Origin: Pagrus major
Lineage: Eukaryota; Chordata; Actinopteri; Spariformes; Sparidae
Assembly (NCBI RefSeq): GCF_040436345.1
Contig: NC_133219.1
Span: 20,859,458-20,923,457 of the forward strand
Length of the DNA: 64,000 nucleotides
Reading direction: 5' to 3'
The notes beneath the pieces were generated by a model. The model searched no databases. It was not told where the DNA came from and was given only the letters and a program-made list of their open reading frames with translations. Shown here piece by piece: positions 12,001-26,000 of the stretch. A program made the translations under genes and the position numbers. How positions within the stretch are numbered: position 1 is the stretch's first letter; the number at the start of each line of letters is the position of its first letter.

Positions 12001-13545
12001 TGCCTGCGAGTGACTGTTCTGCCCTTGTATTTTGCCACAATAAGCTGCACGATGCTAAAATTGTGGAATTCAAAATCAATGCACAGCTCTAACAGAGCAC
12101 AACACACAATAGGGGTGCTGGTGTTGAGAAAAAATATCTGTTTATGTCTTGATAAACCTAACTGCAAAGAAAACTTGGAGAAGTAGCAATACACAGTACA
12201 GGAACTGGGTTAAAAAGTATAGAAATAGTTTAAGCTATGTACATTTATTTCAGTAACATGTTTAACTATGCTATATTGTGCAATATTGCCTTTATTTAAA
12301 CTATGTAAAGGTTAGTCGTGATGTAGTTTTCTAATGTGCATGGGCATTCCTTTTGTCACATTAATTTTTACTAAGGTGATGGTGAGAGGTTAACTAGATT
12401 AGAGGTGATTGTTTTGGTCCTAGAGAATGCTTTTGCACTACAGCACCTCTCCCACAAGTTACATTTAGGTAAATGCAAATCATGGTATACAACTTGACGT
12501 ATACAACACATGTTTTCTATGTTCTCCGAAATGGGAAGGTTCAACTGAATGACTGCCAGCCATGAGATTTAAATGGTCTTAGTTCAAATTAATTAATGTT
12601 GGTCCTTTAAGTCCCAGCTGGAGCATTCTAAATGACACCTCAGCAATACTCCTCCAATTAAGACAATCAACTATTAACTAATTAAGTGTGACTTGAGAAC
12701 ACCTTGTGTCAAATGTTGAGCACTGAAAGTTAAATGGTCAGTACAATAAAACATGAATAGTGTAGGTTGCTAGTAATGTGCTATAAGTAACTAAATTAGC
12801 TTTTGGTCTCATAGTTTTATTCTCTTTGCTTTCTGCATTTTCCTTCATTTTTTATCCTTTGACTTTTTTTTTTTCATTTTGACAGCTATTAGTATTATTA
12901 CAATACAACTAAATTTCTCAGGAAGCCAGCTAGTACTCACTTCTTTTTTGAGTTGATTGCCTATTTTTTTATTACACCTGGTATTTTTATTAATTTAAAC
13001 AGTTGTTTTATACAGTTACAGTTTTATATGCATTTCTATACATTATTTTCTAGTTTGGTGTATTTAATAACGACTGCTGGTTTAAAACAAAATGTGTTTG
13101 TGTTTTTAAAGAAACCACTCTGTTTAACCTTGATTCTGCATTTTTCCTCAATGATGATGTATAAATTGAGCTGTGTTGTTTCTCAGTTGTGTTTTCATTG
13201 TGATTAGCACAGATGAAGTGTGTGTGTGGGAGTGTTATGTGTGTGTGTGTGTGTGTGCGTGTGTGTTGGCGTGATGAGACTTTCTCACCCCTCAATGTTC
13301 ATCTTCGTTCTTTCTCCTCATTCGTTAAGTTTGGGTACATTTCTTTTTCTCCCGACTCAAAACCGGTCACAGGTGATGTACAAATTTGGTTTGGTTGCCA
13401 AAACTTTTTCATTAGTAAGGAAATCATCAGTGCATCAGTATTGACATGAATGATGTGACAGTGAGTATTCTGTTTGAACACGTGTCCCATCCTCTCCTGC
13501 ACACCATCCACTAGAGATAAAATAAAATAAATTTGTTCGACCAAA
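9041..13545 (+). other. lrrc8a: Probable long 3' UTR of lrrc8a
   Basis: About 4.5 kb without any recognisable exon follows the lrrc8a stop codon. A tandem polyadenylation signal (AATAAA at 13521-13526 and 13526-13531) with a GT-rich downstream stretch lies just before ppil3. Earlier AATAAA hexamers at 10689-10694 and 12745-12750 could give shorter isoforms. A (GT)n microsatellite lies inside at 13217-13267. The extent of the UTR is inferred; RNA-seq would be needed to place the true end. Confidence 0.5.
13217..13267. repeat. (GT)n microsatellite
   Basis: An interrupted GT dinucleotide run in the presumed lrrc8a 3' UTR. It generates spurious open frames of alternating Cys/Val and Thr/His on the two strands. 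Confidence 0.9.
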
Positions 13546-14356
13546 TTTGTGTTGAGCGCCTTTTTTAATGTTGTGAATGACTCAGTTCTCTGTTATATTT
13601 CTGTGTTGGCTAGAGAACCTGACTGTTACCTGCCCAGATAACATATTAGATATTAGTCATAAGGTTAATCATATTATTCTAAAATTATTTATAACCCCTG
13701 TACGTGGCATTTTAGACAAACCCAGGGGCTGTCTGGTTATGGGACTGTCTCTTTTAATACAAGGCCACTTAAAGTTAAACTCCAGTTGCCGTTTTCAAAG
13801 TTTGTTATTCTGGATTATGATACACTAATGCACAATATCATCTAACATCATGAGGGCCTAAAAGTGCATCCTGTATTGTTATTTAATGTTGAGGCCTCAT
13901 TCTTCAGACAGTCCCTGTATCAAGATCCAGTTTTAAGACATCCATCATCTCAGTTTTGTGCCTATATGTTGCATGTTGTGAAATGTCTCCAGTCATATGC
14001 ATGTAGTTATTGTATATATGTCATACATACATCTGTATTATGTGACAAAACCAAATCAGTAAAAGAAAAGACAAAAACAAAACGACAACAACATAAATAA
14101 TTAAACACTTTGAGGCTTATGACAAAATCATACAAATCCTTTAGAGATTGATTATCCTTAGATGGCATCTTTATGGATGAATAATAGTTTTTAATTTCAT
14201 TTTTTAAAATATACAGACCTATGTCACTTTATTAACGCTATGAACGTGCTCTTTCTAAATCACCGTAAATTCCTTGCGGAACCATTGAGCGCTGAGCTCC
14301 TGCACCTACACGGACGTGTTTCTCCGACACACTCGTTCACAGACGCGACGTTCAAA

Positions 14357-15695
14357 ATGGTAAATTGTGTTATAGAAATTTCTAGTACATTAGTATCATT
14401 GTGAAAACAACATAACAGTTAAAAAAGCTATTAACTTATACGGTGATTACATACGGATACGCTTGTTCGGAGCCAGTTCCGAAACCTCCTATTTGTAACA
14501 AGAACTAGCTTGTTTTAACAGTCCGGATAATAAGCTAAGTTAAGCTAGGTAGGAAACGGTAATGAATAGCCATTCGTGAGCCTCTTAAAATGTACCGTTT
14601 GATGATTTTATGGCTTTCTGTCTCTTGTTAATTTCACAGGCTGTTACCCTTCACACAGATCTAGGAGAAATTAAAATTGAATTGTTTTGTGAGCGCACAC
14701 CGAGAGCATGTGAGGTGAGTAACGTTACACTACAGTAAACTAGGTAACGTAACTTCAACGTTACACGGTCCAGTTCTTCCGGGGGCTGGTTTCCGTTCAT
14801 TTCTAAACGGGAATTCATTTAAGTTGTGTGTATTAGCATGAATTTTGCAGTTTTTTTCTAATACTCTGTGGCACCCTCTGTGATAATAAAGCCACAGTCA
14901 TTTTTAAAAAACTTAAATGTAGATGTACACATTTGTCCAACAATTTAATAGAATATCCTAACATATTTTTTTACTTCTGCAGAATTTCCTTGCGCTATGT
15001 GCCAGTGGTTTCTACAACGGCTGCAACTTCCATCGAAACATTAAAGGTTTCATGGTTCAAACTGGAGATCCTACAGGTGCGGGATTGTTGTTGCCCCTGC
15101 TGCATCTTAATACTGAAATGTCACAACTCACATTCTCACTCCCTCTTGTGTTTTCATTGCACAATGTAGGCACAGGTAAAGGAGGAACAAGTATATGGGG
15201 CCGCAAATTTGAAGATGAGTACAGCGAACACCTCAAAGTGAGTACAGGCTTGACTCTGGGCTTGTTTCGGCTACATCAGGAAGAAGTTTCACCAAATGTA
15301 TCACGATGGATCAGGATGTAACATTGTCACTTTTGTGTTCTGCTTTTTTTTATTTCAGCATAATGTACGAGGAGTGGTCTCTATGGCAAACAATGGCCCC
15401 AACACAAATGGCTCCCAGTTTTTCATCACATATGCCAAACAGCCCCATCTGGACATGAAGTACACAGTGTTTGGAAAGTAAGCAACCTGTATATCAGTAA
15501 ATGGGTGTTATGTGAGATGGACATGATGATAGCATTGCAGCTGACACCTTGCTCTCTTCAACATGTAGGATTATCGATGGCCTGGAAACAGTGGATGAAC
15601 TGGAGAAACTGCCCGTCAATGAAAAGACGTTCCGACCGCTGACTGAAACCCGAATAAAGGATGTGACCATTCATGCCAACCCTTTTGCTGGATAG
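14357..15695 (+). CDS. ppil3: PPIL3, cyclophilin-like peptidyl-prolyl isomerase, six exons, complete
   Basis: PPIL3 is a single-domain cyclophilin found in spliceosomal complexes in the nucleus. Exons: 14357-14359 (the ATG alone), 14640-14714, 14983-15076, 15170-15237, 15359-15477 and 15569-15695. These total 486 nt, 161 residues, the same length as human PPIL3. All introns are GT-AG and every junction keeps frame. Active-site residues by cyclophilin A correspondence: Arg44 (FHR), Phe49, Gln52 (MVQTGDPTG) and Phe102 (SQFFITYAK). The position of cyclophilin A Trp121 is His110 (KQPHLDMKY), as in human PPIL3, which is known to weaken cyclosporin binding. The protein ends ANPFAG. It lies downstream of lrrc8a in the same orientation, and its 3' end is only about 200 bp from the next gene's start codon. 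Confidence 0.97.
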
Positions 15696-16109
15696 ACGAC
15701 TTCCTCTTCGAATATGCAGATAGACCTTTGAAACAGATGTGGTCTCTGTGGACAATATTTTACATTGCCGAAGTTAAAGTGGATAACTAAAGTGGATAAA
15801 TGCTGAGTTTTCTTCACAAAATTATGTATACCAGCATTTCAAAATGGGTATAACTCAGAATCTAAATGTCATTTGTCACCTTGATCACTGTTCAGGGAGT
15901 AGGGGAATGTTTTCTCTAGTTTCTAGCTGCATATGATAACTGTTAGATGTGACTAAGTCTTTGTAATGACGAGGTACAGGTCATTCAAAACCAATTCATC
16001 TTTATTCAGTCTAAAAACAAACACCTGACTTTTCACAGCAATGTTATTCAGATTCTCATCTTTTTTTAAAGGTCTGTGTAAATAAATTGCATTTTCTTTG
16101 TCAAATAAA
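15696..16109 (+). other. ppil3: ppil3 3' UTR with two polyadenylation signals
   Basis: AATAAA occurs at 16081-16086 and 16104-16109, about 390-410 bp after the ppil3 stop codon. A T/G-rich stretch follows, consistent with cleavage near 16125. Confidence 0.7.
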
Positions 16110-16199
16110 ACTTTTATAATTCATGTGTTTGACCTGGTTTTTAACATTTTCTGCATGCAAAAATACATATTGTGTATTCATATTCATATGTTCTGCTTA

Positions 16200-16318
16200 G
16201 AGGTTTAGAGGAGGAGTAGTGTTGTAGTCATGTACGAACTACAGAGCAGGACCTGACGCGTCAAACTGCGTCATCACTCGTGGACGAAGCACACGCTCTA
16301 GCACAAACAACACGAATC
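16200..16318 (+). promoter_or_regulatory. Compact promoter of the SDR gene with CRE-like sites
   Basis: The interval between the ppil3 poly(A) site and the SDR start codon contains the perfect palindrome TGACGCGTCA at 16254-16263 and a further TGCGTCA at 16267-16273. Both carry the CGTCA half-site bound by CREB/ATF proteins. No TATA box is evident. The assignment as promoter rests on position and these motifs. Confidence 0.45.
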
Positions 16319-18341
<2,023 letters not shown>

Positions 18342-18430
18342 GATCACGTATAAGATACAGCTGTCTGCTAATATAGTGATTTCAACTTCTATGTCTGCCT
18401 GTTTTTTGTAATAAATATGGCTACAGGTGA
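18342..18430 (+). other. Short 3' UTR and poly(A) signal of the SDR gene
   Basis: AATAAA at 18410-18415, about 70 bp after the stop codon, preceded by a T-rich stretch. This gives a very short 3' UTR facing the convergent col27a1 tail. Confidence 0.65.
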
Positions 18431-18560
18431 ATGACAACTAAAACTAATGGAGGTGTCACTTCATGGATAAAATATTTCTCCATGTTTACGGGATTCAATG
18501 GTTCTAGTTGTGAAATGAATGGAAGGAAGCTAAAAAGCAGTGCAGGCAGTTTAAATGCGT

Positions 18561-20065
18561 TTTATTTTCTCACTTTGCTTGAAGTTTTCTTTGATGGAAA
18601 AAAATTTGAAAGCTGCTTATCAACAAAGGTTTCAGACATTTATTGAATTACCTGTTGAGTCACTAGACTTCATTCACGCAGCATGAAACGTCTGTACAGA
18701 CCAAACACTGTGAGCTCATGTACCATTTGTGGTTTAGTGTTGTGTATTGTAAGAAATCCTCTGAGTTTTTAGATTGGCGGGACCAACCTTCATTGCTGCA
18801 CCTTTGAGTGAACAGTTATAGAGAAGAAAAAAAGGATGGAGATCTCCTAGAAATACAGTTGATTTTCCAATTAAAAACAAACAGACTGAAGAATCCTTAA
18901 AGCTCCAAATGAAAAAAAAAAAAGTGATAAAACATGACTGATGCCTGGTTTTGTACTTGAAAGCTTGTCAGAATTTAAATACAATTTAAATAGAATCCAC
19001 TGTAGATAATAAAGTTTGCATAATTACTGACATTTACATTTTGAGAGATAAAAAAAAATAATTAACTTATAGTGTCAGACTCAGTGTCAGATAGTACAAA
19101 GAGTATCGAAAACGTTAAAATACTACCTTGAAAATATAATTTAATGAATTTGGCCTGCGTGTATATTTTACAATCTTCCCTTTATAGCTTTGCTGAGAGC
19201 TGACAAGACGTTATCATTCGCGTGTCAACTGTCGCAGCACCAGGTGTCACCTCTCTGTCATCTCGGATTATATCAGGTAACATCTTGCTTGCTGCTAGAT
19301 GAGAGGTGCGGTACGAGGTAGCATATTGACACACTTTTCTCGGTCCACACTGTGGAAAGCGTCGGTCCACGCTGACATGGACCGTACCACACAGCAGTTG
19401 TTTGTGTGAAGACATCTGTATAAACGTGGGTTCTCTCAGCACTGGACAGTTATTAGAGGCTCAAAAAGACTTACCTGGAGAAAGTACGCCTGTGTGTCTG
19501 AGGCACACCGTATACCTGAATGAGTGATATGATGTTGATACTGTATATGCCTAAAGGCTGTGGAACAATAACTATTGCACTTTATATTACAATATACAGT
19601 ACATATACATGTATAAATAATACTTAAACATTAAAATAGGAATTATTGCATTTGCAGATGTAACTGCTCCATGTCTCTGTACAGACCTTGAAAAAAAAAA
19701 CCTTTTAGGTATCAGACCGTGAAGAAAATATGATACAGCATGGTCCGAGAGATGACAGAATGAGACGTCCATATTACTTCCTCTCAAAAGCGGCCTTCAG
19801 GTCTTGTGTCACACAAACAAGTCTCTGAAAAAGAAGCTTATTGTTTTCCATAGGCTGATTAGTGCTAGAAGTCTCTGCATTTTCAACGGGCCTTCTCACT
19901 CTGGTGCCCCCTCCTGTTCCTGCAGTCCAAGCATATTTTGTGGAGGGAAAATTGAGAGCCAGGGTCTGTTGATCTGGAAACCACAGAAGCTTTAGTCTCC
20001 CTCCCATCCACACTCCTCTATGCAGTAACTCCTTTGAGGAGTATTCCCAGCCCCTCCACAGGGTC
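18561..20065 (-). other. col27a1: 3' UTR of col27a1
   Basis: The minus-strand region downstream of the collagen stop codon contains no exon I recognise. Poly(A) signals (TTTATT on the plus strand) lie at 18639-18644 and 18561-18566, suggesting a 3' UTR of about 1.4-1.5 kb. The end is inferred. Confidence 0.55.
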
Positions 20066-23000
20066 CTATAAGAAGCACACGGGTCCAACCTCAAGGTGAT
20101 AGCGTGCACCGGGTTCTGTGGTCGGTAGGTTGTACACATCCACGATGGGGAGTAAGTTTGGGTCCTGGGTCTGGAAGATAAAGTGGGTCTGATGCCAGCG
20201 GCCATCTTTGATCTGAAAGTGAGGGTTAAATGATGTCACATGAATTGAGGATGTGGAAGACTTAAGAACATGAAAGGGTCATCGATTGGAGGCAGAAATA
20301 TTACAAACCAGTGTCTCAAAACCTGGACTAATGAAACCAAACCTATCCGCATGGCCAGATACAACAAGAGGTAAGTGAGAATTTGTGTATGTGTGTGTTT
20401 GTCTAATTAGGGAGCTAGCACAAAAAGGTGATTAGCTTAGCTTAGCATAAATACTAGTAAGCAATAAATACTAACAGCAGAGAACACAGCTAGCCTGGTT
20501 CACTCCCAAGTTTAATAATCCGCCTACTGATGCATAATTAACATCTTTGTTTAATTTGTGCAAAAACAGAAAAGCAAAAACAACATTGTGGTTTTACAAG
20601 GACTTATATGCAAGGCTGCACAAAGTCCTTACGCCTGGCCAAGAAACAAGTCACAGCACGTAACTCCTAGGGTTGAGCGGGTTCTTAGCTGAAACAAGTT
20701 TCTTGGTATAGATAATGTACTTTTGCTGATTAGACAGGTCGATAATCAGTAGACCCATAGTGCACAGTATATACGCCCAAATGTGTTTTTTAGCTTTACT
20801 TGTATTTTTGAGACTGAAGTACATTTAATATCAGCTACTTAAGGACTTTCACTGAAGTACTATTCATATGGACGACTTTCACTATTACCAAAGTAACATT
20901 TTAACACAATGTCTTTTACTAAAGTATGACTTGTGGATACTTCTAATCTTCTCATCTAACTCTCAGTAAGAATCTCAAAGATGTCTACTTTGAATTCAGG
21001 CCAGAGAAGTAGCAGTTCATACCCAGCAGTCGTCCCTGGGTATGAGTGGCTCCAGGAGGTCACCTGCCTGAATCTTCTCTCCTGTCCAGGCTTTGAAGCT
21101 CACAGCCCCGTATGGAGGCTGCAGGGATGGCCCTGCTGCCCACACAGGTGTGTTGAGGCAGTGAATGGTGATGTGCTGCACCGCCTCGGTGCTCAATAGG
21201 TGGATGAAGTTCATCTGGATGCGACCCACTCCTATCTCCAACTATAGAGTGGATTATAAAGTAAAGTTTTGATAAATTGATTTGACAAGATGAAGAATTA
21301 GTGTTTCTCAAATAATCATTACTTTCAGAAAATTATGACCGTGTCAATGACCGTTTGCTCATAAACATTCCTACATGTCGGCAACTATTAGTCTTTGTAA
21401 TAGAAGAACTTAAGCACAATCAATCTAGGAGCTGATAACAGACTCCAGTTCTGTTATTTATTAGAATGAGTTACATCTGGATCACATATTGTGCACATAT
21501 TGTATGACTGTCTGCCCCCAGTGTTTCAGTTACAGTTAATGCAGGCAATGAGTCTGTCTGTATTTGTGTTTGTGTGTGTGGTGATATTTTGTTGCAATAT
21601 CTCATGGCTGAAGTAAAACAAAACAAGACAAAACAAAACAAAACAAAGAAATGTGAAGAAAAACTGAGGATTCACAAGGTTTTCTTGCCAAGCGAGTGTG
21701 CCTTTGATGATGCCAGCAGGACTAAAGGGAAAGCCTTAAGATTCATTGTGAGAATTATCTATTGAAAAAGAGCTAAGGTTTACGGTTTTGAGCCAGAAAT
21801 TGAACAGCTCTGCGCCTTCATTTATCACATGAACAACATTTAACCCTTAGCATTTCTACTTCTTAAGAAAGACAACGGAGAACATTTCTCACATGCACAC
21901 ATGCAATCTGGGATTTGATATCCATCTACTGTCTACACAGTAAGCTCCCAAAGTGATCTTGTCTGCTCCTAAGTGATAAGAGTTAGCAGCTCACTGGGTG
22001 TTTTGTCTGGTTGGAGCAAATTGCTTAAAATAGAAGTGATCTGAACCTTGGATACTGTGATAGGTTTCAGGCAAGTCTGTCCTCCACCGGTGAAGTTGCA
22101 CGTCACCTCAATAGTGTCAGCAGCACAGCCGAGGTTTGGGTCGATCCAGTAAGTGCCTGTCATAGAGCAGCAGCAGAAAAAGAAGTGTCAAAGAAAATTT
22201 GTCTAATCAGACATTTCAGACTGACTGTCCTCACTATTATTTGTAAGTTATCTGATCGGATTTCTGTGTCCAGACATCACCGACCTATCTGCATTGGTTG
22301 CTATAGTAACAATGTAGGTGTCAGTAACTTGTGGTGGTGACACGGCTGTCCAACACGGAAGTGTGAGAAATGGAAATCCATCATCTCACCCTCCAAAGAA
22401 TCGCACTGTCAAGTGTTGGAGCAGCAACTTCTACGTTCTTGTCCTCAAAGATACTCTGCAAGTGACCAAGCAGTTATATTGTCTCCTCACCATCGTACAT
22501 CCTCTGTTCACAGTTGTAGAGGTCTCGGCAGATTCGTGCAGGGTTGTCGCGGGTTCCTAGCGGGTTCTTAAGACTTTGGATCAGAGTGCTGAGATGCTGC
22601 AAGGTCTTGAGGATCTCTGTGCCCTGGTCTAACATGGGCAGGTCCATCCTCTGATGATTAGACATAAATAATGGCATGATTATAAATGTAATTTCTATAA
22701 AAATTGTATCCGATTAGATCAAGTAACTTTTTTTTCATGGACTTTAATTGTATCTCTAACTTATTCTTCAAGTTTATACAGACTCACAATAATAAAGACC
22801 ATTAGGCTCACATCAATCAACGGTAATTCCTTGCAGCAAGCATAATTTCCCTCAAAACTAACCTCTGGCCTTTGTGCAGCATGGGAATCGATAATGACTT
22901 GAAAGGCGGCACCAAGAGCCTCATTTGTCTACAAAGAAGACAGCGAGACAATGAGGAAACCACAACCACGGTCATTTTTACTTTCCACTTTGTACAATAA

Positions 23001-23079
23001 CACATCATCGTTCCCAAAACCCTGAATTGACAATAAAGACAAACATACTCACAAGTGAGAGGGCAGGCGTGGGAAGACC
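20066..23079 (-). CDS. col27a1: col27a1 C-propeptide and linker exons (six exons)
   Basis: Exons, 3' to 5': 20066-20212 (147 nt, ends CFL and TAG), 21023-21241 (219 nt), 22047-22156 (110 nt), 22491-22650 (160 nt), 22863-22928 (66 nt) and 23053-23079 (27 nt). Together they encode the end of the helix (GLP), a short linker, and the C-propeptide that nucleates trimer assembly. Eight cysteines are visible: two in [11 protein letters not shown], three in NLGC/VTC/QTC, one in IHC, one in DDC and one in VCF. This fits a fibrillar-collagen C-propeptide. A sequon NFT follows VTC. Junctions keep frame: DG|TYW across 22491/22156, SK|LEIG across 22047/21241 and DDCW|IKDGRWH across 21023/20212. The donor after 22047 is gttcag, weaker than its neighbours. 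Confidence 0.95.
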
Positions 23080-26000
23080 CTGAAAAACAAAGAAAGAAGC
23101 CTGTATTATACTGACACACTTTGGTTGTTTTATCTTGTGAGCACTTTTGTAGTGTAGTGTATTAGTGTTCAGGAAGCATTTCTGTAAAACCTAATCTCCA
23201 CTCTCGGTGGTGGGTTCTGCCATCCTTACACAAGATGCAGATATGCAAAGAAACAATCATGAACGCACAGGAAATGAGGCATGAATGCACAGGAAATGAG
23301 GCATGTCAAATGCAGAAAAGAAGAGCCGCTGGCTAACAGCTATTTGAGTCAGATCACAGTGGAAAACAAGCACAGCTATAACTAGTTAGATTATTCTCTA
23401 AATTACACAATTGATATGCTCACAGTTTAGTTTGGGTGTAGAGTCACAAATGACTTTTTCTTCTTTCTCAGATTATTTTCCAGCATGCTATATGCTGTGC
23501 CCACAGCTTAATCTACTTTTTTGTCCTTTATATGCAACTTTGGGATCTCAATTACGAGAAACACACTCAGTGTGACCCCCTCAAGTGTCATCAGATCCAC
23601 CAGGAGACCATTTTCAGGATTAATACCAACTGGAAGAAACTGCCAAAGGTGTAACATATGTAATCTTGCTTGTGTTCAGTGCAGATCAGCTTATTCTAAT
23701 AATTAGGCTTGACAGATTTATTGATCAAGTAACCATATTTTGATCCTAGTTGAGGAATATAACTCATGTCTAAATGCAGTTTCTTGATTCATTATTCATT
23801 AACTTTTTAAAATGCATAAAAAAGTAATTTGGAAACAAGTGACATTTCATCACTTCTGTGTATGTGTTGCTATCTCTCTTCGTACAGTTTGACACTCATG
23901 AAGACACAGAAGAGTCAAAACACAAGTCTGTCACTGTAAAAGACTGCAAATCAATAAGTGTTCTCCAGTCTCTCCTTGACCTCAGACGTATCTAATTCAG
24001 CTGCACATTTCAGTAAAATATACGAAGAACTCCTTTCATCTAAGCATACATCTGATGGAGAATGTTTTCCTCTAGTTTAGACACTCAAATCTACATTGAA
24101 ATACAAAAAATGCACAAAATGAAAAACTTACTGGTGGTCCAGGTGGTCCATGAGGGCCAGGAGAGCCCTAAAAAATTGCATAATCGCATTAGCTTTCAAA
24201 TTATTTAGAAGTTGGCTTTATAGTGGACGATAGCAGTTTGTTCATTTCTTCTAGTGCATAGAATAATTAAGCTACATAACTGAATGACTACTCACCCTTG
24301 GTCCCTGCAGCCCCTGTTTGAGATGAAAGAAGAAGAAATCAATATTCATAAGCAGACAATCCAACAATAGGAGAATGAGTTTAAGAATCAGGTGCAGTGT
24401 AACAACGTATTTGTGCTGCCAATTCAATAGAGTCTTTATCTGCTATACATTGGCTTACCCTCCTGCTTCTTTGCAAGCCTACACTCAGAAATCTTATTTC
24501 TACACAGCAAATCCTATTCCCAAGCAGCAAACCCACACATTAGTGTTGGGGTTTTAAGAGTGAATTGTGAATTATGCCTGTGTACGAGCACTCAACAAAC
24601 CTCTTAAAAAAAGCTTGAGATGAGCATGCAGCCAACATTTATCACCCTGACAGGAATTCCACAGCAGCTAAGTGTCACTGTGAGTGTAACAACAAACAGC
24701 GGAGCACAATAGGAAATGAAAAGTGCTAAGGGCAAAGGAGGCTGAGTGGTGTGCTGTCTCCATACTAAGTATCCTATTCTGTGCTCACAGTACAGACAAG
24801 AAAAGGATTCATCAAAACAGCGCCACGCACCGTCTCCCCACGACTTCCTTTGTCACCCTGGGGTCCCTGATGGAGAGAAAGAAGACAGAGGATCATTCCA
24901 TCACTGCTGAAAGCAGCGAGAAGTCACATAAAGCTTGGCAGATAGGATGAGATATGAGGTACATACAGGATGACCGCTGGGGCCGATGATGCCAACGGGG
25001 CCCAAAGCTCCCTCCATACCCTGGAAAGCGGAGGCATGTTAGCGACTGGAGACATACAGTATATGATGGAGCATCTGATGGAGCACTGCTTATTTTTCAT
25101 TGGAAGTGTGCAGTTTGTGAGAGTTCAGTGCACTTGCATTGGCTGAAAGACTGCACAGAGATACCAAACTACCATTAATTTTAATCTTACCATCAAACCT
25201 CGCGGTCCTTTTGGTCCCTGTATCCCTGCTGGGCCAATGTCTCCTGGGGGTCCCTGGAGAGACACAAATGTTTGTTCTTATCACGGTGGATAAGGTATGG
25301 TGAGTTTAAAGGATAAACTAGTGTGAGGTAATCAATGACCTTTGTTGACCTCTATTGGCGACAAGTATATACAGAAGTATAAACAGAGCATTTCTCTGCA
25401 GTTTGCAACTGGCAACCACTGTGTTACATGCTTAAACACCTGAAAGGTCTTAAGCTGCAGTAACTCTAGGTGGTGGCACTAAAACTATAAACCTCCTGTT
25501 TTCAGACTACATGCTGATTACAGTCTGTACTTTATGCGACTTATTGTTGCAGTGTGCCATTTATGCAGTTTGTGTACAGAATCTGTTTTCCATTTTGTAC
25601 TTAAAGTAAATAATACAATATTATGATTGATGTCTGTCAAAATATATGTTTGGACTGCCAAGTAAAATTTACAAAGAGAAAGCACTTTCCTCAAAGTTTA
25701 AACACATTATCTGTTATTTGAGGTGTTTCTACTGTACACCATTTGTAATTTACGTATTTAAATTAATTTTAATTGACTGCAGCTGGGAGTAGGTTCTTTA
25801 TTTCCTGTGTGCATTGCATTTTAGGAAGAAGGGTCAGCTCACACAGAATTCAAATGGGTTTACTGAGAATACAGACAGAAAAAGTCTGTCCTGAATTGTG
25901 TCACTTTTCAAGAGTGAACAAAGAGCATGTGGAATTAGGACACAGTTTCAGTCTCTATGGGAAACAACTTATTTTCAGCTTCAACCTTGAAAGACAAAAT

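Noticed and set aside
15490-15570. Possible C/D snoRNA in the last ppil3 intron (gatgat followed by ctga)
   Set aside because: The two boxes are only about 17 nt apart and no terminal stem is present.
19774-20205. 143-codon minus-strand frame starting MAAGIRPTL
   Set aside because: It is the wrong frame of the last collagen exon; the correct frame reads [10 protein letters not shown] to VCFL and stops at 20066.
23258-23301. Two tandem 22-bp units (catgaa/tgcacaggaaatgagg)
   Set aside because: Only two copies; a minor local duplication with no evident role.
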